From assembly GCA_963922205.1 (NCBI GenBank), contig CAWUHX010000226.1, positions 372,001 to 436,000 on the forward strand: a stretch of 64,000 nucleotides of DNA. The letters are read 5' to 3'. The position numbers and the translations under genes are program-made. Numbering within the stretch: the stretch's first letter is position 1; each line of letters begins with the position of its first letter. The notes beneath the pieces were generated by a model. The model worked only from the letters and a program-made list of their open reading frames with translations. It searched no databases and had not been told where the DNA came from. The stretch comes from Romanomermis culicivorax (lineage: Eukaryota > Nematoda > Enoplea > Mermithida > Mermithidae). This document shows, in pieces, positions 34,644-45,430 of the stretch.

Positions 34644-36067
34644 TGTCACGTGCCGCTCAATTTCTCCGACGTCACGTGATTCAAATCATGTCAACAATTT
34701 ATTTTCTCATGTTTCGTTTATTACTTATTCATGTTTTTGTTTATTTCATTTTTGCACATGCATTTTGTGTTCGTTTTTATATTTTTCATGCATTTCTATG
34801 TTTCGTTTTGTTGTATTTTTATTTCTTTATGAACGCGGGCTACAGTAGGCCCTTTAGCTAAAAACTTCCGCCAGTCGTGCTCCACGAGCACATGGCTATT
34901 TTTGGTGCATTCCATGCACCTCTTATCACCAAAAATTAGCGTCGTTTTTGTTACGCAAAAACGACTAGCTAAGAAGTTTAGCTAAAGACGTTCATATGCT
35001 TAGCATAGGCACTGCAGTCGGCCTCAGTGCTAAACGCATGTGAACGAAAAAATGTCTATGTGCTCATAGGCATCTTCTGCATCGCGTCTAGCTGCAGAAG
35101 TTAGCTTGGACGCTGAGAAACTCCACCCAAGCTGCAGCTGTAGCCAAACATGTCCTTAAAAGGACATGTTTCTTTAGTTTTTCGCTCATTCTTGGGTTCA
35201 CCAAGCTCCCGTCCGGTTGTAACTCCGCGTCCGCCGCCTCCGTTTAAATTTGCATATTTTATTATACACCTGTGCATCCACCGCCTTACTTCCAAATAAA
35301 TTTGCATAAATTTATATCCCTTTACTGCGTCCGCTGCTTACCCGTCTACAGTACCCGCTGCCCATCAGTGCCAGGTGTCCGACCGCCCCGGTTAGCAGAG
35401 AAACGTTGGAGAATCGCCTCCCAATCGCCGCTGCTCGCCGCTAGGACTCGTGTGGATCGCATCCCCGCTCCAGTGCCAGAAGACCGAAAGTATCCAGGAA
35501 CTTGCCACCCGTTTCGTCGAATCGCTTGAGAAACAGGACTAGGTGGGTCTTCTCAGGGGATTATTGTTATTTGTGGGGTATTTGTTGGGGAACCCTTCTT
35601 AAGTCGGTTTCCCAAGTTTTCCACAGATAAGTAGGGCCTCCACCTCTCAGGTTCAGGCTAAAAAGGGGCTGTCTGGTTCATAACCAGGTCCCACAAATTA
35701 GGTCATTTTACGGGTGACCCTGTCCCCACTCTCACTGAGTAGGACTCGGGGATTGTCGCACCTAGCCTGGCAGCGTTGTCCATTACCCTACAGCAAGACC
35801 CCAAGGACAACACCAGAGAACCAACTATAGACCTCTCTATAGCCTCCATTCGCCAGGTTAGGCCCCAACGCCAACCAGGGAAGCCTGGGGAAAATGCCAG
35901 TATCCATCAGGAGTCACAGCCTATTACTCACTATGATAGGGTCAATCTGATATGGTTCACCATCAATGTGACGTCTAAAACACGGTATTACCTGATTAGA
36001 TACCCAAACCTCCCCAGCTCTCCCAATTTAAACATGTCATACACGTGACATGGCGTAAAATGTGACA
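34644..36067 (+). mobile_element. Solo LTR, 1.42 kb, plus orientation
   Basis: Starts TGTCACGTGCCG and ends ATGTGACA (TG...CA), with a perfect 4-bp target duplication GAAT (34640-34643 and 36068-36071). The uninterrupted host sequence is seen at about 57130. An AAAAGG promoter-like patch and a palindromic AAAAGGACATG lie near 35155-35170. A related LTR in opposite orientation is at 36629-38055. No internal coding region is left, so it arose by LTR-LTR recombination. The 4-bp duplication fits Gypsy- or BEL-type integrases. Confidence 0.8.
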
Positions 36068-36628
36068 GAATTATCAAATAACCAACAGAATATAGTTTGA
36101 TATACTAATTGTTTCACAAATGAACATTTTACACCATGAAAAAAAATTTAAAAAAAAAATTTTTTTTTAAATTAAAAAAAAATCGAAAATGAGATGCAAA
36201 AAATATGAAAAATCTTGTTTTGATGCACTTCGAGCATCTTCACTAATAATACTGCGGTATTATACCTTTTTATGTCTTAAGGCCCTGTCATACTTCAACG
36301 CGCGGTACCGCGCGGCGCCGCCATCAAGTTTCAACTGAACCGAAATTTTCGAACAAGTTATGTGTTCTGCAGCATACTGTTGTTGTAACATATTGTTGCA
36401 TACTGTGACATCTATGCGTGTAGTTGAATCATATTTTTCCCTTGAATGGTGAATTCTGACACGTCAAATTATTTTACCAAATTGATTACTTAATTTTCAA
36501 TGAAGATTTACTGAGAAGTTGATCACTCAATTTGCAATGAATACATTATAATGTGTAAAAATTATGAACATGCAAAGTAGGTGTAAACATGTTCCTGCAG
36601 CAAGCGTGCTTGCACATTTTGATTGTCT

Positions 36629-38055
36629 TGTCACATTAAACGAAGTGGAGCCATGTCACATTAACTGAAATTGGGTGATCAGTCACATTGATGGGCAAAC
36701 CCGTACCATATCCCATAGGAAACATGGTCATGACACTGTAGGTGGCATGCTGTGACCCCGTGGGGTGGCTCCAGTATAATTTCTTCGTTTCGGGAACCCA
36801 ACCCAGCTGATACTACCACAGGTAAACCTATGGTGTACCTCGGCCTTGTCCTAGGGTTAATGCTGTAGAATAATGGACAACGCGGCCGGGTCGGGGGTGC
36901 CAATCCCTAATCCTCATTCACCGGAATGGGGGACGGTGCCATTCGAGGAATGGCGTACTGTAGGGGACCCGATTGTTAACCTAAATCCCCTTATTGGCCC
37001 TGACCTTAAGGGTCTGAGGGCTTTCTTAACTGAGGGTCCTTCCGGCGGAAAACTAGCTTAGGGGAGACTCCCACAAATATACCCTCAACAACAATAACCC
37101 CTGAGAAGACTTACGACACCTCTTCTCAAATTACTCGGCGCTGGGCGACGGGTTCGGGGTCAAATGGGGTCCTACGGACAGCGATGTGCGGGAACGGGAA
37201 TCCGGGCGATTCGGTGTGGGGTTCGGCAGCTGCTGATTGGCAGGCGGCGGTAATGGACGTTTCCTCGGCGAGGGGCGACGGGGTTTTACAATAGAGGGCG
37301 ACTGGGGCGGGTTCCTACGGTCGGGTTACTGTAGGCGATGTGAGTATGTAGGTCGGGGCGAAAATATGTAAATTTATTCGACGTACGGCAAGGCGCAGTT
37401 GACAACAATAAAATATAATAAAATTGACGACGGTGAACGCGACGTAAGGCTAAAACGACGAAAAACCAGTTAGGCCCAAAAACGAGTGACAAAAAGACAA
37501 AACATGCCCTTTTAAAGGGCTCCATAAACTACAGTATGCCTTGGGCAGAGTTAACACTCCCCCAAGCTAACTTCTGCAGCGGAAATCGTTGCAGAAGATG
37601 CCTATGATCACATAGACATTTTCCAGTTCACAACGTTAAGCATTGGGGCGAGTTTTCACTCTCCATGCTTAACATAGGAACGTCACTAGTGAGAATTTCC
37701 AACTAGTCGTTTCACGTTGCGAAACGTCGCTAGTTTTTACTGATAAGAAGTGCACGTTGTGCTCTAATTACAGCGATGAGCTCGGAGAGCTTATCTCTAA
37801 CAGAAATTCTTGACTAGCGGGCACATACTGTAGTCTACGTGTATAACAAAAATAATAATTCGAAACGGAAATAAAATGTGCGCGAAAGCAACAGAAATAA
37901 ACATAAAAAGTACACACATAAATTGCATGTAAAAAGTATAAAAACGAAACGCAAAATTGATGCAAATTACTGTAACACAAAACATAACGAAAAACATAAT
38001 GGAAAATTGTGATGTGAATCACGTGACGTTCGACGAAATCCGTCGGCACGTGACA
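36629..38055 (-). mobile_element. Solo LTR, 1.43 kb, minus orientation
   Basis: In minus orientation it starts TGTCACGTGCCGACGG and ends AATGTGACA, flanked by GTCT on both sides (36625-36628 and 38056-38059). Shared words with the 34644 LTR include GTCACGTGATTCA, CATAGGCATCTTCTGCA, GTCTTCTCAGGG and GTTGTCCATTA. The two differ enough to be separate, old insertions. Confidence 0.8.
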
Positions 38056-38059
38056 GTCT

Positions 38060-38235
38060 TTATTCCCCCAACGTCCCTTTTCCGCAAATATCACAATTGT
38101 CCGAAAGTTCATACTCCCCGATCGTCCCGATTCCCCGAAGTCCCTATTCCCCGAATAATGAATAAAATTCCCTTTTCCTCGAACAATGCATTAGTACCTA
38201 TTCCCCAAACGTCCCGATTCCTCGAATAGGGCGGA
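38060..38235. repeat. TTCCCCGAA-type minisatellite, arm 1
   Basis: Repeats of about 17-18 bp built from CGTCCCGATTCCCCGAA. The complement forms occur at 38840-39050, so the two arrays are inverted relative to each other. Each is followed by a GGATCCACTT...GATC-rich segment (38230-38375 and 39060-39122) in direct orientation. Confidence 0.6.
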
Positions 38236-38573
38236 TCCACTTTTTTTGACTAAATCGAATCCGGATCTTAAAAAATTGTTTCGTCAAATCATGATCCAGA
38301 TCCAGATGCTGCAGTCGTCGGATCTGTATCAAGATCCTAAACAGCAGATCCGACCAGATCCCGATCATGTGCAGGGAGCCAAAAAAAGGCGACTGGTGCT
38401 GACTTTCATAACTTTTGAACGGATGAAGCTTTTATAACGCGGATTACTGCATTAGAATGCCCTGCTTGTCTTCGTTATAAGGGAGAAATTTTATGCCCCT
38501 AGCATTTATGATTACTGTGCAAACAGAAATTCAGTAAAAGTGGTCATTTTTCAAAAAGTAAAAATTGTGATAT

Positions 38574-38650
38574 AAAGTAGAAGTTGTGAAATCAAGGTAA
38601 AAGTTGTGAAATCAAAATAATAGTTGCGAAATCAAAGTAAAAGTTGTCTT
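38574..38650 (+). repeat. Tandem repeat, about 20-bp unit, four copies
   Basis: Units of GTAAAAGTTGTGAAATCAAA with small changes. Confidence 0.7.
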
Positions 38651-38839
38651 ATTGTGAGAAAAATTTGTAAAGCTGTTTACACACATTAATACTTTAAAAA
38701 TTACCCAGATTTGTAAGTTGCAGGTAACCTAAAGTCAGCAACTTTTAATTTTAATTTTTTAAACCTACAATTTACAATGTTTTCTATGGAAAAATTTTCA
38801 ATTTACAAAGTGCAATCTAAAAATAGCCTTCTTCTGTTT

Positions 38840-39050
38840 TCGGGGAAACGGGATTCGACACTTTCGGGGAATAGGGACGTTCGGGGAAAAGGGAAAATCA
38901 GTGTTTGATCTATAGCGTTCTACGGGGAAACGGGACTTTCGGGGAAAAGGGACTTTCGGGGAATCGGGACATTGGGGGAAAAGGGACATTCGGGGAATGG
39001 GGATACACCCGTCTCTATTTCCTGAACTTCCCGATTTCCCGAATACTAGG
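38840..39050. repeat. TTCGGGGAA-type minisatellite, arm 2
   Basis: Tandem GGGACTTTCGGGGAAAAGGG-like units, the inverted counterpart of 38060-38235. The intervening 600 bases include the AAGTTGTGAAATC tandem. Confidence 0.6.
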
Positions 39051-39380
39051 GAAAGGAGATGGATCCACTTTGAATCTGGGTCCTACAGCAGGTCCGACCA
39101 GACCCAGATCAGATCCGGATCATGTAAGCACATATGTGAATGAATAATCGTGTACATATATATTCAATTTTTCAAAATCAATTTATATGAATTGATATTT
39201 CTCAGCAGTGATTTTTATTTTGATTGATTTTTATTTTTCTTTTGCGCTTTTTATTTTTTGATTTTTTCCGTATTGTTCATCTTTTTCGCATTTTTCGTAT
39301 TTTGCATGTATCGAGACGAGCAATACACATTTTTTGAGAAGAGCAAAATCCAAAAGTAAAAAAGTGGCGCCGCCTGTGTT

Positions 39381-39797
39381 GAGAGTGGTCACGGCAACCA
39401 CCTCAACTACAAATAGTTGCAAAAAAAGAGAGCACCTTTCCCGTTGCTCGGTTGGCTCAGTTGGTTAGAGCGTGCGGACGGTAGCCGCAAGGTCCTGGGT
39501 TCAAGTCCCAGACCGACCCTAACTTTTACTGAAGCCCCGAGTGGCGGGAAGAGGTTGCCTCAACACTGGTGGCCCTTGACGGTCCGTCAAACTCGACGGC
39601 GGAGGAATGCTGAGAGTGGTCACAGCAACCACCTCAACTACGAATTGTTGCAAAAAAAGAGAGCACCTTTCCCGTTGCTCGGTTGGCTCAGTTGGTTAGA
39701 GCGTGCGGACGGTAGCCGCAAGGTCCTGGGTTCAAGTCCCAGACCGAGCCTAACTTTTACTGAAGCCCCGAGTGGCGGGAAGAGGTTGCCTCAACAC
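39381..39797 (+). mobile_element. Dimeric tRNA-derived SINE (231-bp unit, 1.8 copies)
   Basis: Two tRNA-like heads, 39446-39518 and 39677-39749, fold as perfect cloverleaves. Each has a Pol III A box TGGCTCAGTTGG and a B box GGTTCAAGTCC. The unit repeats at an exact offset of 231 bp with about 3% change. Flanks CCTGTGTT (39373-39380) and CCTGTTAG (39798-39805) look like a target duplication. The anticodon would be GGT (Thr), but position 33 is C instead of the near-universal U, so these are SINE heads rather than working tRNAs. Confidence 0.7.
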
Positions 39798-40211
39798 CTG
39801 TTAGTATGAATAGGACAACCGGCACCGCGCGGCGGTGCACAGTGCCGCGCGGTACCGCACGGCGAAGTATGACAGGGCCTTTAGTTCATAAATTCCTACA
39901 CTTGCTGTGAAAGTAACATCGTCATTATCTCGCACCGTTTTGGGAGCTGTAGAGATTTGCACACACTGGACTGTCATTCAAATATTTTTGAACCTGGAAA
40001 TGCCCAACGAATTTACTTCTGGGAGTGCTTCTTTGCCTAACACATAAGAAATAATGTGACTCAAAGCCATAATAAATTTTCACTGATCTAGGTTTGACAG
40101 TTGCTGAACCAAATGCCTAAAAGGAAAAATTGAAAATTTCGAAAATTTCCAATGAATTTCAGATATCGAGTGATTATTTGAAACTCATTCACAGGAAAAC
40201 GGCGAGAGTTA

Positions 40212-40449
40212 AGGCCCTGTAATACTTCACCGCGCGGCACCGCGCGGCGCCGCTTTTTTACTTTTGGATTTTGCTCTTCTCAAAAAATGTGTATTGGTTT
40301 AGTTGAAACCTGATGGGGCGCCGCGCGGCGCCGCAAAAATTACAAAAACCTATTCATACTTCAAAGGCGGTACCGCGCGGCGCCGCTTTTTAGTATGAAT
40401 AGAACAACCGGCGCCGCGCGGTACCGCGCGGTGAAGTATGACAGGGTCT
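40212..40449. mobile_element. TTA-flanked MITE, 238 bp
   Basis: Starts AGGCCCTGTAATACTTCACC and ends with the complement of AGACCCTGTCATACTTCACC. TTA lies on both sides (40209-40211 and 40450-40452). GC-rich CGCGCGGCGCCGC palindromes lie inside. It is a short relative of the 36280-39880 element; 40260-40297 is the reverse of 39322-39358. Confidence 0.8.
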
Positions 40450-40452
40450 TTA

Positions 40453-41683
40453 TTCATATGCCTTTTGCTCCATTAAAAAGGCACTGCAATCTATTATGTA
40501 TCATTTGGTCTATTTTTGTCCGGCGGACGTCAAGTGGTGTGAAACAGAGTGCCTCCAAATATAGAGAGCTTTCTCACAGCTTACAACATAGGCCCGAGTC
40601 AGACAGCCGACATTCATTTTTTAACATTAAATTCACGGCTTCGATTTTTTTCAATCAAATTACTGAAGAGAGGAATTTTTGTTGCGTCTCTTCTGAGACA
40701 TTCTGTTGCACAACCATTGTAAATGAATCGATGAAATTTCCAGTTATTCGACTCGCATCTTTTCTTTTTATTCGTGTAATCCGAACGTTTTCAATGTGTC
40801 CTGCGTCCCGTTAATGGCATATTTAGTGGCATTAAACAACATTTTTGTATCAATGTTCAAAATATGCAGACACCTACAGCTCCCAAAACGGTATATCAAT
40901 CTGGTTGATATTTTATCACTATGTGTTGAACATCAGTGACTACACAAATAAATAAAAAAATTCTGTTGCATCCTATGGGGGAGGTGTCCAAGTAAATCTC
41001 CAAACGACTAATTCGATTTATTTAGACTTCCTTTTTGACGCTTTCAAATAGCACAAGGAATTGAGAATTTCTTTTCATCTGAATATAGAGCATTGTCTTG
41101 TGCATGTTATGAATATTTGGTAACACCTTTTCTGATCCGTGATATTTCGGAACACCTACACAAACTGAAAAACGTCAAAAAATCTAAAAGTTCAGAACTT
41201 TGGGATATTGCAGCTATTCGAATTTTGTCTTTTATGCAAAATAAATGCTGCCTCACTATTCAGCGTATAAAACTACTCAAAATTTATCATTTTCAAATAT
41301 ATTTAATTTTCAATTTATCATAGGTCAATGGAACAGAAAGTCGAATACTCTCAGAAATAGTGTCTTAAAATGTAGTATTGATTTGAATAATGGTTTGATT
41401 TCTTCCAGAATATTCATCAGAACATTCGTCCTCTTGCTTGGCAGACTTCATTTCTTTTTTTGGTTCCATAAATTTATTTTCACGCATCCGGAATATAGTT
41501 GTGAAGGACCATAGTTTATGCGTAATATCAGCTTTCATGCAACAGCGTAGTCATTAATTTCATGTGCAGTTTTGAAATTCTATCCAAAAATAGTGTACTG
41601 TAATTTTCACAAGATTAGTTGTATCATATTTCTTCGCTTTTCCTTCTAAACCGACGCTCTTTTTCAAAAGCTTCCGACGCAAT
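40453..41683. other. No gene recognised upstream of the seven-TM gene
   Basis: AT-rich sequence with short domainless frames. 40840-40890 includes ACCTACAGCTCCCAAAACGG, the reverse of words at 39935-39965, so it may be the far arm of the long-TIR element. Confidence 0.35.
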
Positions 41684-44600
41684 ATGTTGATTCTAAGCCA
41701 ACAAATCGAAGTTTTTTTCATTTGGGCCTTGAGGTTTACCTCCTGTTTTAGTCTCTTGTCCAACTTAATTTTCTACTTGTGTTTATTTTGTCGATATTTT
41801 CGCTTCAACCTGAACATCCATTGGTATTTATGCAATTTCGCGATCAGCGAATTAGTGAGGAACGTCGCCGTTTTAGCGCACGGCTTCTTGTGGGAGAAGC
41901 AAATCCAAGCGACAAAAAATGAATTTTCCACCATCGGTATGACTTATCCAAATTTTGACTACAATAAAACAATCGAAAATGCCACAATTATCGGCAATTT
42001 GGAACAAGTTTCTTGGTCGTTTCTACATATTTTATACGCAAAAGACGTGGTCGTCACGGTTTTGGACATTTGTCAAATGACCACATGTCTATTCGGCTAT
42101 TTGACGCTGATACAATTTCATTTTATGATCAAATTTTTATTGTTCAATTCCAACGCCGAAATTTTGTTACTGAAGAATAAATTCTACGCCAAAAACTTTT
42201 TCTTGGGAATCTTGATTTGGTTTTGTGGAATTTTTTACGTTATTATTATGGCACATTTTTGTATAAATCAATACGAAAGTGATGATCCGCTCATCGGCGA
42301 AGAGATATCTATGACGGCGGTGGATTTCGAGAATGCGATTTCGATTTGTTTTGGTGGTAATCATTCAACTTTCTGAATTCAAACCTCTTTTGAGGGAGAC
42401 GACAATTGAAAATGTTACATATTACATATGAAAATGTTACAAAAATATTACAGTTTTTTTCATCAAGGAAACGACTGGGTTCTTCTTTCCACCAAACTTT
42501 CTTGTTCCTATTCTTTAGTCTCATAAATAGATTTATTTTTTCTTTTTTTCTATTTTCTATTTTTTTCTCTTTTTCTATTTTCTATTTTCCCGCCAAAAGA
42601 TTTATTTCTGACAAATCTTGCAGAAATAACCAACGTTTTAACTTCATTAAATGAACCAACGTACAGTAGTGTACGTAAAGTATGTTTCTCCGGCTAAAAT
42701 AATGCAATCGTCATTTGGTATATTTATACTTTGAACTATGATCTGATTTTGCTCAAACAACAAAACTAGTAAGGGCTTTTTGCTGAGCCATATTTCACAT
42801 AGGACTGGAAATTTTTGGGCATACTTAGCTCACACAGTTGTTTTTTGAGTAAAAATTGTACAGTAAAGTTTTATATGAACGATTTCAATGGTAGTACTAG
42901 TTTTTGTTATTTTTCAATTTTTACAAGCATAAAAACAGATCATATAGAATTGCGGACCGATGAGGTGAGCGTTTATGATGATTCATTGATTAGCTTTCAG
43001 TGAAAATTTTTGACAAAAAACTATTTTTTAACCCGCCGATCTAGCTTCTTTTTTTGTAAACTAATATATTGCAGCTTGACCGATGCATTCCATCGTTGAA
43101 CTGGATAATCAAATAATTCTGGATATACAAATAATTCTGGATACACGTTTCTGCTAGCTGGTATAGTCAATTTTTAGTCGCATTTGGCCAGCTAAGTTTC
43201 ACATGTGCTGTAGTTGCAGTAGGTATGCACGAACGGATCATTCAAAAATCGCAAAAAATATCTTTCAGAAAAACATTTTTGCAAAACGGTTGAAAAAAAA
43301 CCAAAACAAAAAATTATCATAAGAATTCCCGATTAAAATTGTTTTGTATGGAGCTTAATTGCGAAAAAAATTTAAATTAATGAAATAAATAAAAGAAAAT
43401 GATATTAACAAATAAAAGGAAATAAATAAAATAATCAAGCAGTAAAGGCAGAACAAAGAACAAATAATAAAGAAACAAAAAGTGAAATAATGTAATGAAA
43501 AGTAGGTTAAAAATAGAACAAAAGTACGCAACCTGAAAAAATTAAACAAAAAAACAGAAGGTTATCAAATAAGAAGAGTATAAAAGGTAATAAGTCAATA
43601 AAGGAAAAAAGGAACAAAAAACATGCATGTATAATTATGCTAATAATAAACAAACAATAACATAAAGCTGTAGTGTCATGAAAACATGCTATGGGGCCAT
43701 AATGTCAGAAATCTGGCGATTCGTCCCAAAATGTATGACAACCAGCATCCACCAGATCGAAATGGAACCAAATAGGCCATGCGCCATGCTACACCGCCCA
43801 ATCTCCATTTTTCCATTCTAAAGATAAATTTTTTGAAAATTCGCTATTTTGAGAATCTGTTCTGAGACTTCGCTGTTTTGAGAATCGCTGTATTGAGACT
43901 TCGCTGTTTTGAGAATCGCTGTATTGAGATTTGCCTGTTTTAATAATCGCTATGTTGAGACTTCGCTGTATTGAGACATCTCTGTTTCTAGAATCACTGA
44001 ATTGAGTCTCGCTACTTTGAGTTTCGCTGTTGTGGTTTCGCTGATTAGGGCTGAAACCAAAGAAACAGCGAAAGGTTATAATTAGTAATTTGAAGATTTT
44101 TACTATAGTGAACTCAGAATGAATAAGTGGATAATGAACTTGAAGTGAGTGGTAATGTTGTTTTATTGACATTGATCGCCAAGAATCTTAACTTTCCGGA
44201 ATTAATTCTCACGTGAATAACATGATAAAGACATAAAATTATAGAATTTTGATGCAAACTTTAATTGTCTTAGACAACATAAAATAAGTTTACTCCTCAA
44301 CTCATGAATTCCAGGGACTCCTGAAGTCCTATAGTCTGATTTTCTTGAAACGCTTCTAAATAATGAGAGTGGAAAGCAAATTGTATTACAAATTTTTACG
44401 ATTTCTAATGAACAATATATCGTATAGGACTGGAGATTTGTATGCATACTGACTTCATCCTCGACAATTTTTCGAGGGGAAAATTTTACAGTAAGAGCTT
44501 TACGCAAACGATTTTGACGACAGTTACTGATTTGTGTCACTTTTCTATCTGGATGCATTTGATAAAAAACAGACTGTAGAAAACAAACTCACTCTAGGAG

Positions 44601-45321
44601 TGTTTGGTTGAACTCCTAAATTGGTGTAAGCGAACACTTCTGAACTCCTGACACCGACTCCTGAACTCCTAGGCCAGTATAAGCGGACCCAGGCACCTTC
44701 AAACTAAATAATTTTGTCGCCGATTAAATATTAAAGGAACTTGATATTTTTCATGCTTGCTGTAGAACTTTTTCCTACGTTTTTTCACTTATTCATCGCA
44801 ATTTTTCAGGTATCTCCCTGATCGGCGTCGCCTGCCTATTCTACGGAATATACAAATTATACGGAAAACCCATCGACGATCCCAACCTTTTCTTGTCCAC
44901 CAACAATGTTTGGTTGTTCGAGCAAATATGCAAATTTCGCCGAAAAAGTTGTCGTTATTTGCTCCGGCTTACGCTAGCACTGGCCGTCCCCGTTTTGTCG
45001 ATTTTGTTCGCCAGTTGGGCCAACTTTTGTCCTTATTTACTACGCAATCAAGCCATTTTGGCCGTTTTTCATCATTGCTCTACGATTTATTTGTCGATTT
45101 TGTCAGTGGCCTGGATTCTGGTTTGGTACCAAATCGATTTGAACTTACGCGACGAAAAGCCGACGATGTATTCGATAAATGATGAAAATTTCATAGGTAA
45201 ACAGACGGAAGATACTGACGTTGTTGGCCATGCAGATGAGAAGCACACCCAAAGAGTTGTCAAAATAGACGATCAACGCGATAGCGAAGAAGCGTTGCTA
45301 CAATATTTGGAGCAATATTGA
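41684..45321 (+). CDS. Unassigned multi-pass (about seven-TM) membrane protein
   Basis: Two exons, 41684-42356 and 44810-45321, joined at GGTG/GTAATC and TTTTTCAG/GTATC with matching phase, give 394 residues. Hydrophobic segments lie at about 11-38, 47-69, 121-153, 171-194, 216-242, 270-298 and 305-332. The TM2-TM3 loop carries two glycosylation sequons (Asn94, Asn99), implying it is outside or luminal. The C-terminal tail (336-394) is acidic and hydrophilic. I recognise no receptor family: there is no DRY, NPxxY or KTxxxW motif. The 2.45-kb intron holds a minisatellite. AATAAA follows the stop at 45425-45430. An additional 5' exon is possible, since the first TM begins only 10 residues after the chosen ATG. 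Continuity of a long hydrophobic frame across a clean intron makes it a real gene. Confidence 0.75.
43835..44050. repeat. Minisatellite, about 16-17-bp unit, intronic
   Basis: Alternating TGAGAATCGCTGT(A/T)T and TGAGACTTCGCTGTTT units, roughly 12 copies with drift, lie inside the intron of the seven-TM gene. The minus-strand frame across it (43789-44172) is a repeat artefact. Confidence 0.7.
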
Positions 45322-45424
45322 TATTTAGCCATTTATTGAAAACATCATCAAAATAGCAGTTGAGCTCACAACAAAATCACTTCTATGCTATAAAAGTATG
45401 TTTCTGTGTAAATAGTTATTCAAT

Positions 45425-45430
45425 AATAAA
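45425..45430 (+). terminator. Polyadenylation signal AATAAA of the seven-TM gene
   Basis: AATAAA 104 bases after the stop codon at 45319-45321. Confidence 0.6.

Larger units (their letters stand above)
36280..39880. mobile_element. TTA-flanked inverted-repeat element (AGGCCCTGTCATACTTC ends)
   Basis: The ends AGGCCCTGTCATACTTC match as exact inverted repeats, each followed inward by GCGCGGTACCGCGCGGCGCC-like palindromes. TTA flanks both sides (36277-36279 and 39881-39883), as for PIF/Harbinger. The 3.6-kb body is mostly later insertions: a solo LTR, TTCCCCGAA arrays and a SINE dimer. A 238-bp relative sits at 40212-40449. Confidence 0.75.
33985..40211 (+). mobile_element. Long-TIR DNA transposon arm, broken by nested insertions
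   Basis: 33985-34643, 36068-36279 and 39884 onward together match the left arm at about 56500-57600 almost word for word (CACGATTTCTGAGA, CACTCCCGAGCACTTT.CCATC, CCCCTTGTGATA, TAGTTTGAT.TA.TAATTG, GTTCATA.ATTCCTACA). The match jumps cleanly over two insertions, 34644-36067 and 36280-39880. Which other parts of this copy survive is unclear; 40840-40890 may be its opposite arm. Confidence 0.7.

Noticed and set aside
37768..38112. Minus-strand 114-codon frame and the similar plus-strand frame at 34504-34848
   Set aside because: Both lie at the start of the two solo LTRs and reflect shared U/T-rich LTR sequence.
39446..39749. Two functional tRNA-Thr (GGT) genes
   Set aside because: C at position 33 in both, embedded in a tandem 231-bp repeat with target-duplication-like flanks; a SINE explains them better.
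39417..39809. Plus-strand 130-codon open frame with internal duplication
   Set aside because: It is a translation of the tRNA-like SINE dimer; the duplicated peptide follows the 231-bp repeat.
41684..45321. Frizzled/Smoothened-type receptor
   Set aside because: Only a vague resemblance in the order of later TM segments; no cysteine-rich domain and no KTxxxW motif.
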